Part shown: positions 5,832 to 5,832 of the stretch, one piece after another | How the letters are laid out: each line of letters begins with the position of its first letter | Position numbering within the stretch: the first letter of the stretch is position 1 | NCBI GenBank assembly: GCA_947623215.1 | Contig: CANQGN010000102.1 | Coordinates: 1 to 5,832, forward strand | Length of the DNA stretch: 5,832 nucleotides | Origin: an uncultured Clostridia bacterium | GTDB lineage: Bacteria; Bacillota; Clostridia; Oscillospirales; Acutalibacteraceae | Reading direction: 5' to 3' | The notes under the pieces: model-generated | Databases searched by the model: none | Told to the model about the DNA's origin: nothing | The model's input: the letters and a program-made list of their open reading frames with translations, nothing else | Program-made: the position numbers and the translations under genes

Positions 5832-5832
5832 G

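Overview
The window reads as part of a GC-rich (about 60% or more by eye) Firmicutes chromosome. Oscillospiraceae/Ruminococcaceae-type gut Clostridia are my best guess. This rests on the GC-rich codon use, the strong GGAGG-type ribosome binding sites, and the pairing of a clostridial-type DUF1015 protein with HemW and an RlmB-type methyltransferase. The taxonomic call is inference, with no marker gene behind it.

All supported genes lie on the minus strand and appear to form one transcription unit, read from right to left. The order is an rlmB-type 23S rRNA 2'-O-methyltransferase (5663 to 4890), a large membrane protein (4893 to 2422), hemW (2425 to 1325) and a DUF1015-family protein (1299 to 97). 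The first three are joined by 4-base start/stop overlaps (GTGA, then ATGA), and the fourth follows after 25 bases. A strong GC-rich hairpin at 25-71 closes the unit. Upstream of rlmB lies a short, less GC-rich region with a candidate extended -10 promoter (5713-5721). Behind that is a cluster of perfect inverted repeats (5725-5831) that runs to the edge of the window.

The most interesting item is the 823-residue membrane protein. Its topology (4+2+2 membrane segments) and a gap-free motif-by-motif match identify it as a relative of P1B-type (heavy-metal) P-type ATPases. However, almost every catalytic signature is degraded: CPC is LPF, DKTGTLT is DAADLFP (only the Asp kept), HP is SP, TGD is TCD, GDGxND is TGNARQ, and no TGE motif is visible in the actuator region. 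The reading frame is open and well embedded in the operon. It therefore looks like a maintained pseudo-ATPase with a new, non-pumping role and a 260-residue charged N-terminal extension, rather than a decaying gene.

Of the neighbours, RlmB modifies 23S rRNA and HemW is a radical-SAM haem chaperone. The DUF1015 protein has no role I can read from the sequence. I see no single pathway uniting the four; the link may be co-expression of housekeeping genes. There is no RNA gene, CRISPR array, insertion sequence or phage gene.
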